Positions 1-8,440 of a DNA stretch of 34,458 nucleotides are shown here, one piece after another. The notes below the pieces were generated by a model. The model was not told the origin of the DNA. It saw only the letters and a program-made list of their open reading frames with translations, and ran no database searches. The stretch is taken from positions 1 to 34,458 of the forward strand of contig NZ_AUHM01000035.1 in NCBI RefSeq assembly GCF_000423185.1. Reading direction: 5' to 3'. Both the position numbers and the translations under genes were made by a program. Position 1 is the first letter of the stretch. Every line of letters starts with the position of its first letter. This stretch comes from Inquilinus limosus DSM 16000. Its GTDB lineage: Bacteria; Pseudomonadota; Alphaproteobacteria; DSM-16000; Inquilinaceae.

Positions 1-2
1 CG

Positions 3-761
3 CCGGCCGTGGTTGAGGCGGTCGATACCGTTCCCGACCGCAGCTACGTGGTGTTCTTCGACTTCGACAGCTCGCATTTGACCCCGGAAGCCAGGCGGAT
101 CGTGGCCTCGGCCGCGGCTGACGCCCTCCAGGGCAGGACCACCCGCATCGACGTCACCGGTCACACCGACCGTTCGGGCTCGGTCCAGTACAACCAGGCC
201 CTCTCGGTTCGGCGTGGCGAGTCGGTCCGTCGCGAGCTGGTGGCCGACGGCGTCGCCGACAGCCTGATCGCGGTCAAGGGCGTCGGCGAGTCCGATCCGC
301 TCGTCCCGACCGCCGACGGCGTCCGCGAGCCGCAGAACCGTCGCGTCGAGATCGTCCTGTCGCCGACACGGCCGGCGCCGGCGGCCGGGCAGGGCCCAGG
401 GATCTGGGGCGCCATCGCCTATTCGGTGACCGACGAGAAGCGCGGCTTCTTCTGGGGCGCCGACAAGCCCGAGGAGGCGCAGGAGATCGCCCTTCGGCAC
501 TGCGTCCACCGGGGCGGCCAGGACTGCAAGGTGGTGACCCTGTTCCGCAACCACCGCCACTGGTATGACGACGACGACAAGACCGGCTTCCCCTACGAGC
601 ACTGCGCGGCCCTGTCGGTCGGCAGGCCTCCCGCCGCCAGCCGCCCGGCCGCCTGGGGCGCGGCCTCGGCCGAGACCCGGCGGGAGGCGGAGGAGAAGGC
701 GACCGCGATCTGCGGCGGCGATGCCAATCAATGCGAGATCCACGAATGGGTCTGCACCTGA
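3..761 (+). CDS. OmpA-like peptidoglycan-binding domain fused to DUF4189 domain protein (5' end outside window)
   Basis: The reading frame is open to the left edge. A GTG at 9 could be a start, but no upstream sequence is visible, so I treat the gene as probably 5'-truncated. Counting from the GTG, residues ~13-118 are an OmpA C-terminal domain: the FFDFDSSHLTPEA start, the DVTGHTDRSGS core and the PQNRRVEIVL end are all typical, and the family binds meso-diaminopimelate in peptidoglycan. Residues ~132-250 look like DUF4189 (WGAIAYS, repeated Cys such as ALRHC and DCKVV, final EWVCT), a small cysteine-rich domain of unknown function usually found in exported proteins. Inference: a periplasmic or outer-membrane-anchored protein whose OmpA part docks it to the wall. 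The OmpA-then-DUF4189 order is not one I know as common. No partner gene follows; the next gene is 179 bases away. Confidence 0.75.
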   Translation, partial: PAVVEAVDTVPDRSYVVFFDFDSSHLTPEARRIVASAAADALQGRTTRIDVTGHTDRSGSVQYNQALSVRRGESVRRELVADGVADSLIAVKGVGESDPLVPTADGVREPQNRRVEIVLSPTRPAPAAGQGPGIWGAIAYSVTDEKRGFFWGADKPEEAQEIALRHCVHRGGQDCKVVTLFRNHRHWYDDDDKTGFPYEHCAALSVGRPPAASRPAAWGAASAETRREAEEKATAICGGDANQCEIHEWVCT

Positions 762-940
762 GCGTTCCAGCGACATTGCCCGCCGAGTCTCCGCGGCAGC
801 GCCGCCACGAGTCTGGGCGAGCGGGGCCGTGATCCGGAGTCCCCAACGGATCATGGCCCTTTCCGTTTCCGGCGAGACCGGGGGCGTCGGGCGGCAGCTC
901 CAGACCATCATCGATCGAGACGAGACAACCGAGGCTCTGA

Positions 941-1744
941 ATGCTCCCCGTTTCCGCCCTCCAGTCGATGAACGTGCTCCTGGCGACGCCCTGCTACATC
1001 TCGGCCGTCTCGATGAACTACGTGACGAGCCTGTTCGAGTTCACGCATGAGGCGGTCCGGCTCGGTTTGCGGGCCACCCTGCACATGCGTTCGGAGAGCC
1101 TGGTCACCCGTGGCCGGAACGAGATTGTCAAGTTCTTCCTGATGAACGAGCAGTACACGCATCTGTTCTGGATCGACTCCGACATCGTCTTCAAGCCCGC
1201 GGCCGCGATCCGCCTGCTGCTCTCCGACCACGACGTCGCTGCCGGGGTCTACCCGATCAAGCGCTTCAACTGGCCGCAGCAGGGCGTGCCAGCGGGCACG
1301 ACGAAGGAGTCCTTCGAGACGCTCTACACCGACTACCCCTTCAACCCGGTCGGCCTCGGAGCGGAGCCGCTGATGAAGTTCGTCTCGGAGGACGGCTTTA
1401 TCGAGGTGGCCGAGGCGCCGACCGGCTTCATGGTGATCAAGCGGCATGTGTTCGGCCGGCTGATGGAACGCTATCCGGAGCTCAACTACGTCCCCGACGG
1501 GCCGCCGAACAATCCGGAGGCGCCGTTCTACTGGCTGTTCTTCGACTGCATGGTGGACCCTGACACCCGGCGCTACCTGTCGGAGGACTACGCCTTCTGC
1601 CGGCGGTGGCGCGACGTCGGCGGCAAGGTCCATGCCGATCTGCAGTCCGATCTGGGGCATCTCGGGCAGCACATGTTCCGCGGCAATTTCGCCGAGAGCG
1701 TCAGGTTGCGAGCGCATGATCCGAGATACGGCTCGCGAGGATGA
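941..1744 (+). CDS. GT-A-type glycosyltransferase-like protein (267 aa)
   Basis: The N-terminus (NVLLATPCYISAVSMNYVTSL) and the segment RNEIVKFFLMNEQYTHLFWIDSDIVF look like a nucleotide-sugar glycosyltransferase of GT-A fold. The D79-S80-D81 DxD motif would hold the metal and the sugar nucleotide. The rest (GVYPIKRFNWP, APTGFMVIKRHVF, SEDYAFCRRWRDVGG) matches the pattern of small glycosyltransferases in which a late SEDY/ED acidic motif acts near the acceptor. There are no membrane helices, so it is probably cytoplasmic. The start is supported by GAGG at 931-934, 6 bases before ATG 941; an inner ATG at 968 is the alternative. The neighbouring recombinase remnant and tRNA suggest it could be cargo of an integrated element. 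Donor and acceptor are unknown. Confidence 0.65.
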   Translation: MLPVSALQSMNVLLATPCYISAVSMNYVTSLFEFTHEAVRLGLRATLHMRSESLVTRGRNEIVKFFLMNEQYTHLFWIDSDIVFKPAAAIRLLLSDHDVAAGVYPIKRFNWPQQGVPAGTTKESFETLYTDYPFNPVGLGAEPLMKFVSEDGFIEVAEAPTGFMVIKRHVFGRLMERYPELNYVPDGPPNNPEAPFYWLFFDCMVDPDTRRYLSEDYAFCRRWRDVGGKVHADLQSDLGHLGQHMFRGNFAESVRLRAHDPRYGSRG

Positions 1745-1778
1745 TATGACGGCGCTTACGACCGGACCCCGCCGTTGA

Positions 1779-1984
1779 GCGAGACAGTCTTCCTCTGTTT
1801 CATGGGGCTCTGACGATTCGCGGGCGAAAGAGGCGATCCGAGATCTGGTCGAGACCGTCGCTATTCATCCCGACCCCGCGAGACCGGGCGGGTTGGCCAT
1901 CGAGATCAGCGGCCGGCTGTCGGCCCTCCTCGGCGACCCGCCGGTTTCCGTCGCGGGCCGCCGAGTGGGGGAAATTCGATGGTA
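1779..1984 (+). pseudogene. C-terminal remnant of a large serine (resolvase-type) recombinase
   Basis: The frame is open from 1779 (after TGA 1776-1778) to TAG 1982-1984 and has no ATG. From about 1812 it reads DDSRAKEAIRDLVETVAIHP and then GGLAIEISGRLSALLGD. This is the pattern that ends many large serine recombinases (an IR.L.ER/ETV.IHP strand, then GL.IEL.G.L..LL). The catalytic and DNA-binding parts are absent, so this is a decayed tail. Its last codons, TGG TAG, overlap the 3' CCA and acceptor stem of the minus-strand tRNA at 1980-2054, so the recombinase tail ends exactly at a tRNA 3' end. This is seen in sequence; the recombinase assignment rests on recall of the family C-terminus and is moderately secure. 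Confidence 0.55.
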
Positions 1985-2054
1985 GCTGGGGAGGGATTTG
2001 AACCCCCGACCAAGGGATTATGATTCCCCTGCTCTACCACTGAGCTACCCAGCC
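1980..2054 (-). tRNA. tRNA with CAT anticodon (tRNA-Met elongator or tRNA-Ile2)
   Basis: Read on the minus strand this folds completely in 75 bases. The acceptor stem is GGCTGGG/CCCAGCT with a G-U pair at 1-72. The D arm is GCTC/GAGC and the anticodon stem GGGGA/TCCCT with loop ATCATAA. The variable loop is TGGTC, the T arm GGGGG-TTCAAAT-CCCTC, and A73 and CCA are encoded. The anticodon is CAT. It is not the initiator, because 1-72 is paired and the three-GC anticodon-stem signature is absent. The ATAATCnCTTGGTC stretch resembles tRNA-Ile2, whose C34 is made into lysidine by TilS, more than elongator Met. I cannot settle this by eye. Confidence 0.93.
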
Positions 2055-2167
2055 ATCGGGCCCGAGCGTATACGCGCCCGCCGCCGCCGCTGTCAAGCCG
2101 CCCGGAACGCCTCGCGCGACGGTGCGTCGGCTTGCGGCGCGGGTGGCGCTTCCGGTACCAAGGGCGC

Positions 2168-3607
2168 ATGACCGCGATGCGCCTCTCCCTCCGCCGGCTC
2201 GCCGCCGCCCTGGTCCTGGGCGCCGCCGTCGCCATCCCCGCCTTCGCTCAGGAAACCGCGGCGCCGCCACCCGCGGGCGGGCCGCCGCTGGCGGCGCCGG
2301 CGCCGCTGCCCGACGACCTTCGGATCGCGCCGCAGGCCCGCAGCTTCACCCTTGGCAACGGGCTGCAGCTGATCGTCATCCCGGCCGGCACCGCCCCGGT
2401 GGCAACGCAGATGGTGTGGTACCGCGTCGGCGCCGCCGACGAGGCGCCGGGCCAGTCCGGCATCGCCCATTTCCTCGAGCACCTGATGTTCCACGGCACC
2501 AAATCCAAGCCGCAGGGCTATTCGCAGGAGCTGGCGGCGCTGGGCGGGGTCGAGAACGCCTTCACCACGGCCGACTACACCGCCTACTACCAGTCGGTGG
2601 CGAAGGAGAACCTGCCGCTGGTGATGCGCTACGAGGCCGACCGGATGCAGAACCTCGTGCTCGAGGAGAAGCGGGTCAACGCCGAGCGCGACGTGGTGCT
2701 GGAGGAGCGGCGGATGCGGATCGAGAACGAGCCGTCCTCGCGGCTCGGCGAGGCGATGAACGCCGTGCTCTACCTCAACCACCCCTACCGGGCGCCGGTG
2801 ATCGGCTGGCCGGCGGAGATCGAGGCGCTGCGGCGTGAGACCGCGATCGCCTTCTACGACCGCTTCTACACGCCGAACAACGCCACCGTGGTGATCGCCG
2901 GCGACGTCGATCCGGAGGCGGTGCGCAAGCTGGCCGAGGAGATCTACGGTCCGGTCAAGCGCCGGGCCGAGCCGCCGCAGCGCATCCGGCCGAAGGAACC
3001 GGAGCCGCCGGCGCCGCGCCGGCTGGAGCTGACCGACGCGCGCGCCGGCCAGCCCTATCTGCGCCGCAACTACCTGGCCCCGTCGGTGGTCACGGCGGCG
3101 CCGGGCGAGGCGGCGGCGCTGCAGGTGCTGGCGGCGGTGCTGTCGGGCGAGACCGGCCGGCTCTACCGCGCCCTGGTGACCGAGCAGGGCAAGGCGGCGA
3201 TGGCCGGCGCCGGCTACGACCCGGACATGCTCGACTACAGCCCCTTCGCCGTCTACGCCGTGCCGCGCGGCGAGACGACGCTGCCGGAGCTCGAGGCGGC
3301 GATGGATGCGGTGCTGGCCGGGGTGCGCGACGAGGCGGTGCCGGAGGAGGAGCTGGCGCGGGCCAAGCGCCGCCTGCTGGCCGGCGCGATCTACGGCCAG
3401 GACGATCCGGGGGCCCTGGCGCGGGTTTTCGGCGAGGCCGCGGCGCTGGGCCGCAGCGTCGCCGACGTGCAGGGCTGGCCGGCCCGCATCGCCGCGATCA
3501 CCGCCGCCGACGTGCAGCAGGCGGCGCGGACCATTCTGCAGCCGCCGCGCTCCGTCACCGGGCTCCTCACCCGCCCGGCGGATGCGGTCCAGGCGAAGCA
3601 GCCCTGA
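2168..3607 (+). CDS. M16 family zinc metallopeptidase, catalytic member (secreted)
   Basis: A 479-residue pitrilysin-family (M16B, PqqL/processing-peptidase-like) protein. The inverted zinc motif H101-FLE-H105 is present (AHFLEHLMFHGT), with the distal glutamate in the EERDVVLEER-type helix about 75 residues later and the family's GGVENAFT segment between. The N-terminus MTAMRLSLRRLAAALVLGAA..AFA is a signal peptide, so it works in the periplasm. Start ATG 2168 has AAGGG at 2160-2163; an in-frame ATG at 2177 gives nearly the same signal peptide. It is followed after 19 bases by a second M16 gene lacking the zinc motif. That is the usual arrangement of a two-gene heterodimer in which the second partner shapes the substrate chamber. 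The substrate is unknown, probably short peptides. Confidence 0.9.
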   Translation: MTAMRLSLRRLAAALVLGAAVAIPAFAQETAAPPPAGGPPLAAPAPLPDDLRIAPQARSFTLGNGLQLIVIPAGTAPVATQMVWYRVGAADEAPGQSGIAHFLEHLMFHGTKSKPQGYSQELAALGGVENAFTTADYTAYYQSVAKENLPLVMRYEADRMQNLVLEEKRVNAERDVVLEERRMRIENEPSSRLGEAMNAVLYLNHPYRAPVIGWPAEIEALRRETAIAFYDRFYTPNNATVVIAGDVDPEAVRKLAEEIYGPVKRRAEPPQRIRPKEPEPPAPRRLELTDARAGQPYLRRNYLAPSVVTAAPGEAAALQVLAAVLSGETGRLYRALVTEQGKAAMAGAGYDPDMLDYSPFAVYAVPRGETTLPELEAAMDAVLAGVRDEAVPEEELARAKRRLLAGAIYGQDDPGALARVFGEAAALGRSVADVQGWPARIAAITAADVQQAARTILQPPRSVTGLLTRPADAVQAKQP

Positions 3608-3626
3608 ACGCGCGAGGATGATGCCG

Positions 3627-4943
3627 ATGAAACCGATTCTGTCCCCGCTGCGCGCCGCCCTTGTCGGGGCCGGGCTGCTGCTCACCACGGTGATGCCCGC
3701 CGCCGCGACCACGATCGACCGGGTGGTCAGCCCCGGCGGCATCGAGGCCTGGCTGGTCGAGGACCACACCGTGCCGGCCATCACCGTGTCCTTCGCCTTC
3801 GAGGGCGGCGCCGCCCAGGACCCGGAGGGCAAGGCCGGCCTGGCCTCGCTGCTGGGGGAGATGCTGACGGAAGGCGCCGGCCCCTATGACGCCGGCGGCT
3901 TCAAGACCGCGCTGGCCGATCGCTCGATCCAGCTCGGCTTCTCCACCTCGCAGGACTACAGCAGCGGCCGGCTGAAGACGCTGACCACCGAGCGCGACGC
4001 CGCCTTCGAGCTGCTGCGCCTGGCATTGACCGAGCCGCAACTGGAGCAGGACGACCTCGACCGGATCAAGGCCGGGCGAATGGCCGAGCTGAACTTCCAG
4101 GAGAACGACCCCGGCACCATCGCCGACGACCGCTGGTCCGCCGCCGCCTTCCCCGGCCATCCCTATGGCCGGCCGAGCATCGGCACCAAAGACAGCGTCG
4201 CCGCGATCGGCCGGGACGACCTGGCGGATCTGCGCCGCCGCCTGTTCGCCCGCGACGGGCTGCGCCTGGCCGTGGTCGGCGACATCGACGCCGCCACGCT
4301 GGGCCTGGTGCTGGACCGCGTCTTCGGCGGCCTGCCGGCCAAGGGCGACCGCCGGCCGGTGCCGGAGATCACGGTGGCCGCCAAGGGGGCCGAGACCGTG
4401 CCGATGGCGGTGTCGCAGGCGTCGATCCAGCTCGGCGTCCCGGCGCCGCGGCGTGACGACCCCGACTATTTCCCGTCGATCGTGATGAACCACATCCTCG
4501 GTGGCTCGACCTTCACCTCGCGGCTCTACCGCGCGGTGCGGGAGCAGCGCGGCCTGGCCTATTCGGTCGACAGCGACACGATCCAGCTGAAGCGCACCGG
4601 CCTCCTGCTGATCACCGCCGGCACCCGGGCCGACAAGGCGGGGGAGAGCTTGTCGGTGATCCGGGACGAGATCGCGAAGCTGGCGGCGGAAGGGCCGACC
4701 GAGCAGGAGGTGGCCGAGGCCAAGAGCTACCTGATCGGCAGCTATCCGCTGGGCTTCGCCTCGCATGACGGCCTAGCCTCCTACGTGCTGTCGCTGCAGC
4801 TCGCCGGCCGCGGCCGCGACTTCATCGACAAGTATCCCGGCCTGATCGGGGCGGTGACACCGGAGCAGGTGAAGGCCGTGGCGGCCCGGGTCCTGCAGGT
4901 CAAGGACCCGACCGCGGTCGTGGTCGGGACGCCGGCGAGCTAA
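3627..4943 (+). CDS. M16 family peptidase-like protein, non-catalytic partner (secreted)
   Basis: About 438 residues with a signal peptide (MKPILSPLRAALVGAGLLLTTVMPAAA). It has the two-half M16 fold: the GLASLLGEMLTEGA segment aligns with the zinc helix, but the HxxEH residues are replaced (SLLGE), so no metal can be bound there. The C-terminal half carries the family's NHILGG..F.SRL....RE.RGLAYSV signature. Three in-frame ATGs lie at 3618, 3621 and 3627. GAGG at 3614-3617 gives a sensible 9-base spacing only for 3627, so I chose that. It is cotranscribed with the active M16 gene 19 bases upstream and very likely forms a heterodimer with it. Its 3' end overlaps the convergent transporter gene by 4 bases. 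Confidence 0.87.
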   Translation: MKPILSPLRAALVGAGLLLTTVMPAAATTIDRVVSPGGIEAWLVEDHTVPAITVSFAFEGGAAQDPEGKAGLASLLGEMLTEGAGPYDAGGFKTALADRSIQLGFSTSQDYSSGRLKTLTTERDAAFELLRLALTEPQLEQDDLDRIKAGRMAELNFQENDPGTIADDRWSAAAFPGHPYGRPSIGTKDSVAAIGRDDLADLRRRLFARDGLRLAVVGDIDAATLGLVLDRVFGGLPAKGDRRPVPEITVAAKGAETVPMAVSQASIQLGVPAPRRDDPDYFPSIVMNHILGGSTFTSRLYRAVREQRGLAYSVDSDTIQLKRTGLLLITAGTRADKAGESLSVIRDEIAKLAAEGPTEQEVAEAKSYLIGSYPLGFASHDGLASYVLSLQLAGRGRDFIDKYPGLIGAVTPEQVKAVAARVLQVKDPTAVVVGTPAS

Positions 4944-5854
4944 GCCGGCTTGGCCTTCGCCAGCGCCCGGTTGGGCAGGGTCATGGCGGCGACGCCGATC
5001 ACCACCAGGGCGAGGCCGGACAGCGCGGTCGGGGCCGGGGTTTCGCCCAGGAAGACGACGCCGATCGCCACTCCGACCGGCACCCGCAGATAGGCCTGCG
5101 CCATGGTGGCGACCGAGCCGAGCGAGGCGATCAGCCGGAAATAGATCACGAAGGCGAGGGCGGTCGAGACCACGGCCAGCCCCGCCAGCGCTCCGAGCGA
5201 GGCGGCGGAGGGCGCCAGCGCCCAGGGCCGGTCGAGGAGGAGGCTGAGCGGGATCAGCATCGCCGCGCCCGCCAGCATCGATCCGGCGGCCGGCACCATC
5301 GGGTCCAGGTCCTTGAAGTTGCGGCCGAAGATGGCGGCGATGCCGTAGCACACCGTGGCCGCGACGATCGCGAGCTGCGGCAGAAGCTGCTGCCCGGCGC
5401 CGGACAGGGCATCGAGGCCGATCACCAGCGTGATCCCGGCCACGCCGGCCGCCACACCGAACAGCTTGCGCCCGGTCACCGCCTCGTGCCGGGTCACCGC
5501 CCAGGTGAACAGGAAGGTGAAGATCGGCGAGGTCGAGTTCAGGATCGCCGCCAGCCCGGCGTCGATCCGGGTCTCGCCCCAGGCGATCAGGACGAAGGGG
5601 ATGGTGCTGTTGACCAGCGCCTGGACGGCGAACAGCCGCCATGTCTGCCCATCGGTCGGCAGGGCGATGCCGCGCAGCCGCAGCACCAGCAGCAGGATGC
5701 CGCCGGCGATCAGGGTGCGCGCCGCGATCAGCGTCACCGGCGGGATGGTGGCGACGCCGAGCTTGATGAAGCTGTAGGACGCGCCCCACAGGGTGGCGAG
5801 CAGCGCCAGCAGCAGATAGTCGGCCAGGGGCGGCGCGGCGCGATCGGCGGGCAT
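4940..5854 (-). CDS. EamA/DMT-family transporter
   Basis: 304 residues, almost wholly hydrophobic, with ten predicted membrane segments made of two EamA repeats of five helices. The first repeat begins LLLALLATLWGASYSFIKLG and the second at about QLAIVAATVCYGIAAIFGRN. The proline-containing LGETPAPTALSGLALVVIGV end is typical of metabolite exporters of the drug/metabolite superfamily. It acts in the inner membrane; the substrate cannot be told from sequence. Start ATG 5854 has GAGGAGG at good spacing. The stop TAG overlaps the stop of the convergent M16 gene, so no terminator separates them. It is separated by 97 bases from the SCP2 gene on the same strand and may be cotranscribed with it. 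Confidence 0.88.
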   Translation of the reverse strand: MPADRAAPPLADYLLLALLATLWGASYSFIKLGVATIPPVTLIAARTLIAGGILLLVLRLRGIALPTDGQTWRLFAVQALVNSTIPFVLIAWGETRIDAGLAAILNSTSPIFTFLFTWAVTRHEAVTGRKLFGVAAGVAGITLVIGLDALSGAGQQLLPQLAIVAATVCYGIAAIFGRNFKDLDPMVPAAGSMLAGAAMLIPLSLLLDRPWALAPSAASLGALAGLAVVSTALAFVIYFRLIASLGSVATMAQAYLRVPVGVAIGVVFLGETPAPTALSGLALVVIGVAAMTLPNRALAKAKPA

Positions 5855-5951
5855 GGGGGCCTCCTCGGTTGCCGGCCCACCATGCCCCGCGCGTGGGCGC
5901 GTGTCGTGCGCCGACGCTGCGGTGTACGTCGAAGTGTCGGAGGGCCGGCCT

Positions 5952-6254
5952 TCAGTCGTCCAGCAGCGCCGCCAGCTTCATGCCGACGGTGAGCGACCCA
6001 TTGGCTTTGATCTTGCCGGTCATATAGGCCATGGTCGGGCTCAAGCTGCCGTCGATCATCCGCCGCAGCGTCTCCGCCTTCATGCTCAGCGTCACGTCGG
6101 CCGGGGCGTCGCCGATCGACACCGCCGGCGCCGGGCCGGTGCCGTCCAGCACGATGAAGCCGTCGGCGCCGAGGTCGAACTTGACCCGGGCGTCCAGCGG
6201 GGCACCACCGGCGGCGCGGCCGCGCACGGCTTCGGCGAGGGCGTCGAGCGACAT
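5952..6254 (-). CDS. SCP2 sterol-binding-domain protein
   Basis: 100 residues forming a stand-alone SCP2 domain. Seen are the GADGFIVLDGTGPAPAVS strands, DVTLSMKAETLRRMIDGSLSPTMAYMTGKIKANGSLTVGMKLAALL, and in particular the MTGKIKxxGSLxxxMKL end that marks the family. The fold makes a hydrophobic tunnel for lipids or acyl-CoA; in bacteria the ligand is rarely known. No signal peptide, so cytoplasmic. It starts 35 bases after the stop of mnmA on the same strand and is probably cotranscribed with it. The start ATG 6254 has only a weak AGGA-like site. Confidence 0.85.
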   Translation of the reverse strand: MSLDALAEAVRGRAAGGAPLDARVKFDLGADGFIVLDGTGPAPAVSIGDAPADVTLSMKAETLRRMIDGSLSPTMAYMTGKIKANGSLTVGMKLAALLDD

Positions 6255-6289
6255 GGGCGAGAGGTCCTTTCTGTCCGCGGGAATGAGGG

Positions 6290-7417
6290 TCAGGCGGCGG
6301 CGCGCTCGGCACGGGCGATGAAGCCGCCGCCGAGCACGCGGTCGCCGTCATAAAGCACGGCGGCCTGGCCCGGCGCCACCCCGTGCTGCGGCGCGTGCAG
6401 CTCCAGCACCGCCGAATCCGGCCCGGTCAGCCGCACCGTCGCCGGCACCGGTGCCTGGGCGGAGCGCAGCTTGGCCTCGACCTGCCGGCCCTCCGGGCCG
6501 GGCGGCCGGTCCAGCCAGTTCAGCTCGGTCAGGGCGACGCTGTGCCGCGCCAGCGCCGACCACGGGCCGACGATCACCCGCCGCGCTTCCGGGTCGAGCC
6601 GGACGACGTAGAGCGGCTCGTCGTTCGACTTGCGGCCGCCGATGCCCAGGCCCTTCCGCTGGCCGATGGTGTAGTTGACGATGCCCTGGTGCCGGCCCAG
6701 CACGGTGCCGTCGAGATGTACGATCTCGCCCGGCCCGACCGCGCCGGGGCGCAGCCGCGCCACCACTTCGCCGTAGCGGCCCTCGGGCACGAAGCAGATG
6801 TCCTGGCTGTCCGGCTTGTCGGCGACCACGAGGCCCAGGCGCACGGCCTCGGCCCGGGTCTCGGCCTTGCTGTTGCCGCCCAGCGGGAAGCGCAGGAACG
6901 CCAGCTGCTCCGCCGTCGTGGCGAACAGGAAATAGCTCTGGTCCTTGCCGGGATCGACGGCGCGGTGAAGTTCCGGCCCGTCCGGCCCCTCGATCCGGCG
7001 GACATAGTGGCCGGTGGCCAGGCAGTCGGCGCCCAGGTCGCGCGCCGTCTCCATCAGGTCGCGGAACTTGACCCGCTGGTTGCAGCGGATGCAGGGGATC
7101 GGCGTCTCGCCGCGCAGATAGCTGTCGGCGAAATCGTCCATCACCGCCTGGCCGAAGCGGCTCTCGTAGTCCAGCACGTAATGCGGGAAGCCGATGCGGT
7201 CGGCCACGGTGCGGGCGTCGTAGATGTCGGCGCCGGCGCAGCAGGCGCCCTTGCGCTGGATGGCGATGCCGTGGTCGTAGAGCTGCAGCGTGATGCCGAC
7301 CACGTCGTAGCCCTGCTCGGCAAGCTGGGCCGCGACGACGGAGCTGTCCACGCCGCCGGACATGGCGACCACGACCCGCGTCGCGGCCGGAGGCTTGTCG
7401 AAACCGAGAGAATTCAT
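6290..7417 (-). CDS. mnmA: tRNA-specific 2-thiouridylase MnmA
   Basis: A 375-residue enzyme that adds sulfur to U34 of Lys, Glu and Gln tRNAs, using ATP and a persulfide relay. The PP-loop MSGGVDSS is at residues 19-26. Catalytic Cys112 lies in RCNQRVKF and the second Cys208 in [11 protein letters not shown]. The [10 protein letters not shown] segment, the [10 protein letters not shown] region and a C-terminal beta-barrel are all present, and length is normal. The extra [20 protein letters not shown] insert is a form I associate with alphaproteobacteria. Start ATG 7417 is chosen because homologues begin just before the PP-loop; the frame continues open upstream but is not recognisable. Transcribed divergently from the aldolase gene. 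Confidence 0.95.
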   Translation of the reverse strand: MNSLGFDKPPAATRVVVAMSGGVDSSVVAAQLAEQGYDVVGITLQLYDHGIAIQRKGACCAGADIYDARTVADRIGFPHYVLDYESRFGQAVMDDFADSYLRGETPIPCIRCNQRVKFRDLMETARDLGADCLATGHYVRRIEGPDGPELHRAVDPGKDQSYFLFATTAEQLAFLRFPLGGNSKAETRAEAVRLGLVVADKPDSQDICFVPEGRYGEVVARLRPGAVGPGEIVHLDGTVLGRHQGIVNYTIGQRKGLGIGGRKSNDEPLYVVRLDPEARRVIVGPWSALARHSVALTELNWLDRPPGPEGRQVEAKLRSAQAPVPATVRLTGPDSAVLELHAPQHGVAPGQAAVLYDGDRVLGGGFIARAERAAA

Positions 7418-7497
7418 GGCCGGCAGAATATAGGGATCGCGGCCGGTTTCCGAAACCCGCCCGATCGACGGCTGCTCGGCCGGAAGAATGGCGGTTA

Positions 7498-7527
7498 TTG
7501 TCCGACATGATGCGTCGGTCCTACACT
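7498..7527 (+). promoter_or_regulatory. Candidate sigma-70 promoter for the aldolase/TTT operon
   Basis: TTGTCC (7498-7503) and TACACT (7522-7527) are separated by 18 bases, placing the start of transcription about 20 bases before the AGGAGGAAA ribosome site of the gene at 7556. Each box matches the consensus at four of six positions. It is the only reasonable pair I see in the 138-base divergent gap with mnmA. Confidence 0.3.
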
Positions 7528-7555
7528 TCGACCGAATCGAGGAGGAAACCCCGGA

Positions 7556-8365
7556 ATGTTTCGCCCCAACCGGTTGAAGGAACGGCTGCGCCGCGGCGAC
7601 AAGCTGTTCGGCGTCTGGATCGGCAGCGGCTCGCCCACGGTGGCGGAGATCATGGCCCATGCCGGCTTCGACTTCGTCATCCTGGACACCGAGCACGGGC
7701 CCGGCGGCATCGACGACACCATCGACCTGCTGCGTGCGGTCCAGGCCGCCGACACCCCGGCCGTGGTGCGGGTGCCGGCGCATGACCCGGTCTGGCTGAA
7801 GCGGGTGCTGGACGCCGGCGCCGACAGCCTGATGGTGCCGATGATCGAGAGCGCCGCCGATGCCGAGGCGCTGGTCCGCGCCTGCCGCTATCCGCCGGCC
7901 GGCCGGCGCGGCTATGCGGCGCCGGTGGTGCGCGCCTCGACCTACGGTTTCGAGCCGGAGTACATGCGCAAGGCCAACGACAACCTGCTGCTGCTGGCCC
8001 AGATCGAATCCAGGGAGGCGGTGCCGGAGGCCGCGGCGATCGCCCGGGTCGACGGCATCGACATGGTTTTCATCGGCGTCAACGACCTCGGCGGCTCGAT
8101 CGGCCTCCTGGAGCAGCTGCACGACCCGCGGGTGCAGGATCTGGTGAAGCAGATCGAGGACGCGGTGCGGCCGACCGGCACGCCGCTCGGCACCGTGCCC
8201 AGCTCCGCCGCCACCTGGGCCGAGCTGTTCGACCGCGGATATCAGATGGTGACGGGTGGCGGCGACGTGCCCTATCTGCGCCAGGCGGCCTCGGACTCGG
8301 TTGCCGCATACAAGGCTTATCGCGAGGGTGCGGGCCTCAAAGAAGCCAAGGGCGGCGGCTATTGA
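7556..8365 (+). CDS. HpcH/HpaI-type class II aldolase (2-oxo-3-deoxy acid aldolase)
   Basis: 269 residues of the HpcH/HpaI TIM-barrel family, which cleaves or forms 4-hydroxy-2-oxo acids with pyruvate and a divalent metal. Key residues are in place: His47 in DTEHGPGG, Arg72 in VRVP, metal ligands Glu151 (QIES) and Asp177 ([10 protein letters not shown]). Their spacings (25 and 26 residues) match the characterised enzymes. The strong ribosome site GAGGAGGAAA precedes ATG 7556. It heads a gene string with a tripartite tricarboxylate transporter, so its substrate is probably derived from a carboxylate brought in by that system. The usual FIGPADLSASLG signature reads [12 protein letters not shown] here, a mild divergence, so the exact acid is open. 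Confidence 0.9.
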   Translation: MFRPNRLKERLRRGDKLFGVWIGSGSPTVAEIMAHAGFDFVILDTEHGPGGIDDTIDLLRAVQAADTPAVVRVPAHDPVWLKRVLDAGADSLMVPMIESAADAEALVRACRYPPAGRRGYAAPVVRASTYGFEPEYMRKANDNLLLLAQIESREAVPEAAAIARVDGIDMVFIGVNDLGGSIGLLEQLHDPRVQDLVKQIEDAVRPTGTPLGTVPSSAATWAELFDRGYQMVTGGGDVPYLRQAASDSVAAYKAYREGAGLKEAKGGGY

Positions 8366-8440
8366 TCCGGAGGCCGCACCTCGAACCCGGCGCCAAGACC
8401 GGGGTTGACCAGACATCACGACAAACAGAAGGGGGAAACC

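Noticed and set aside
1779-1984. An intact small gene
   Set aside because: There is no start codon in the frame and only the C-terminal part of a recombinase is seen; treated as a remnant.
2093-3832. A long minus-strand frame opposite the M16 genes
   Set aside because: It is low-complexity shadow coding; the plus strand has signal peptides, the zinc motif and family signatures.
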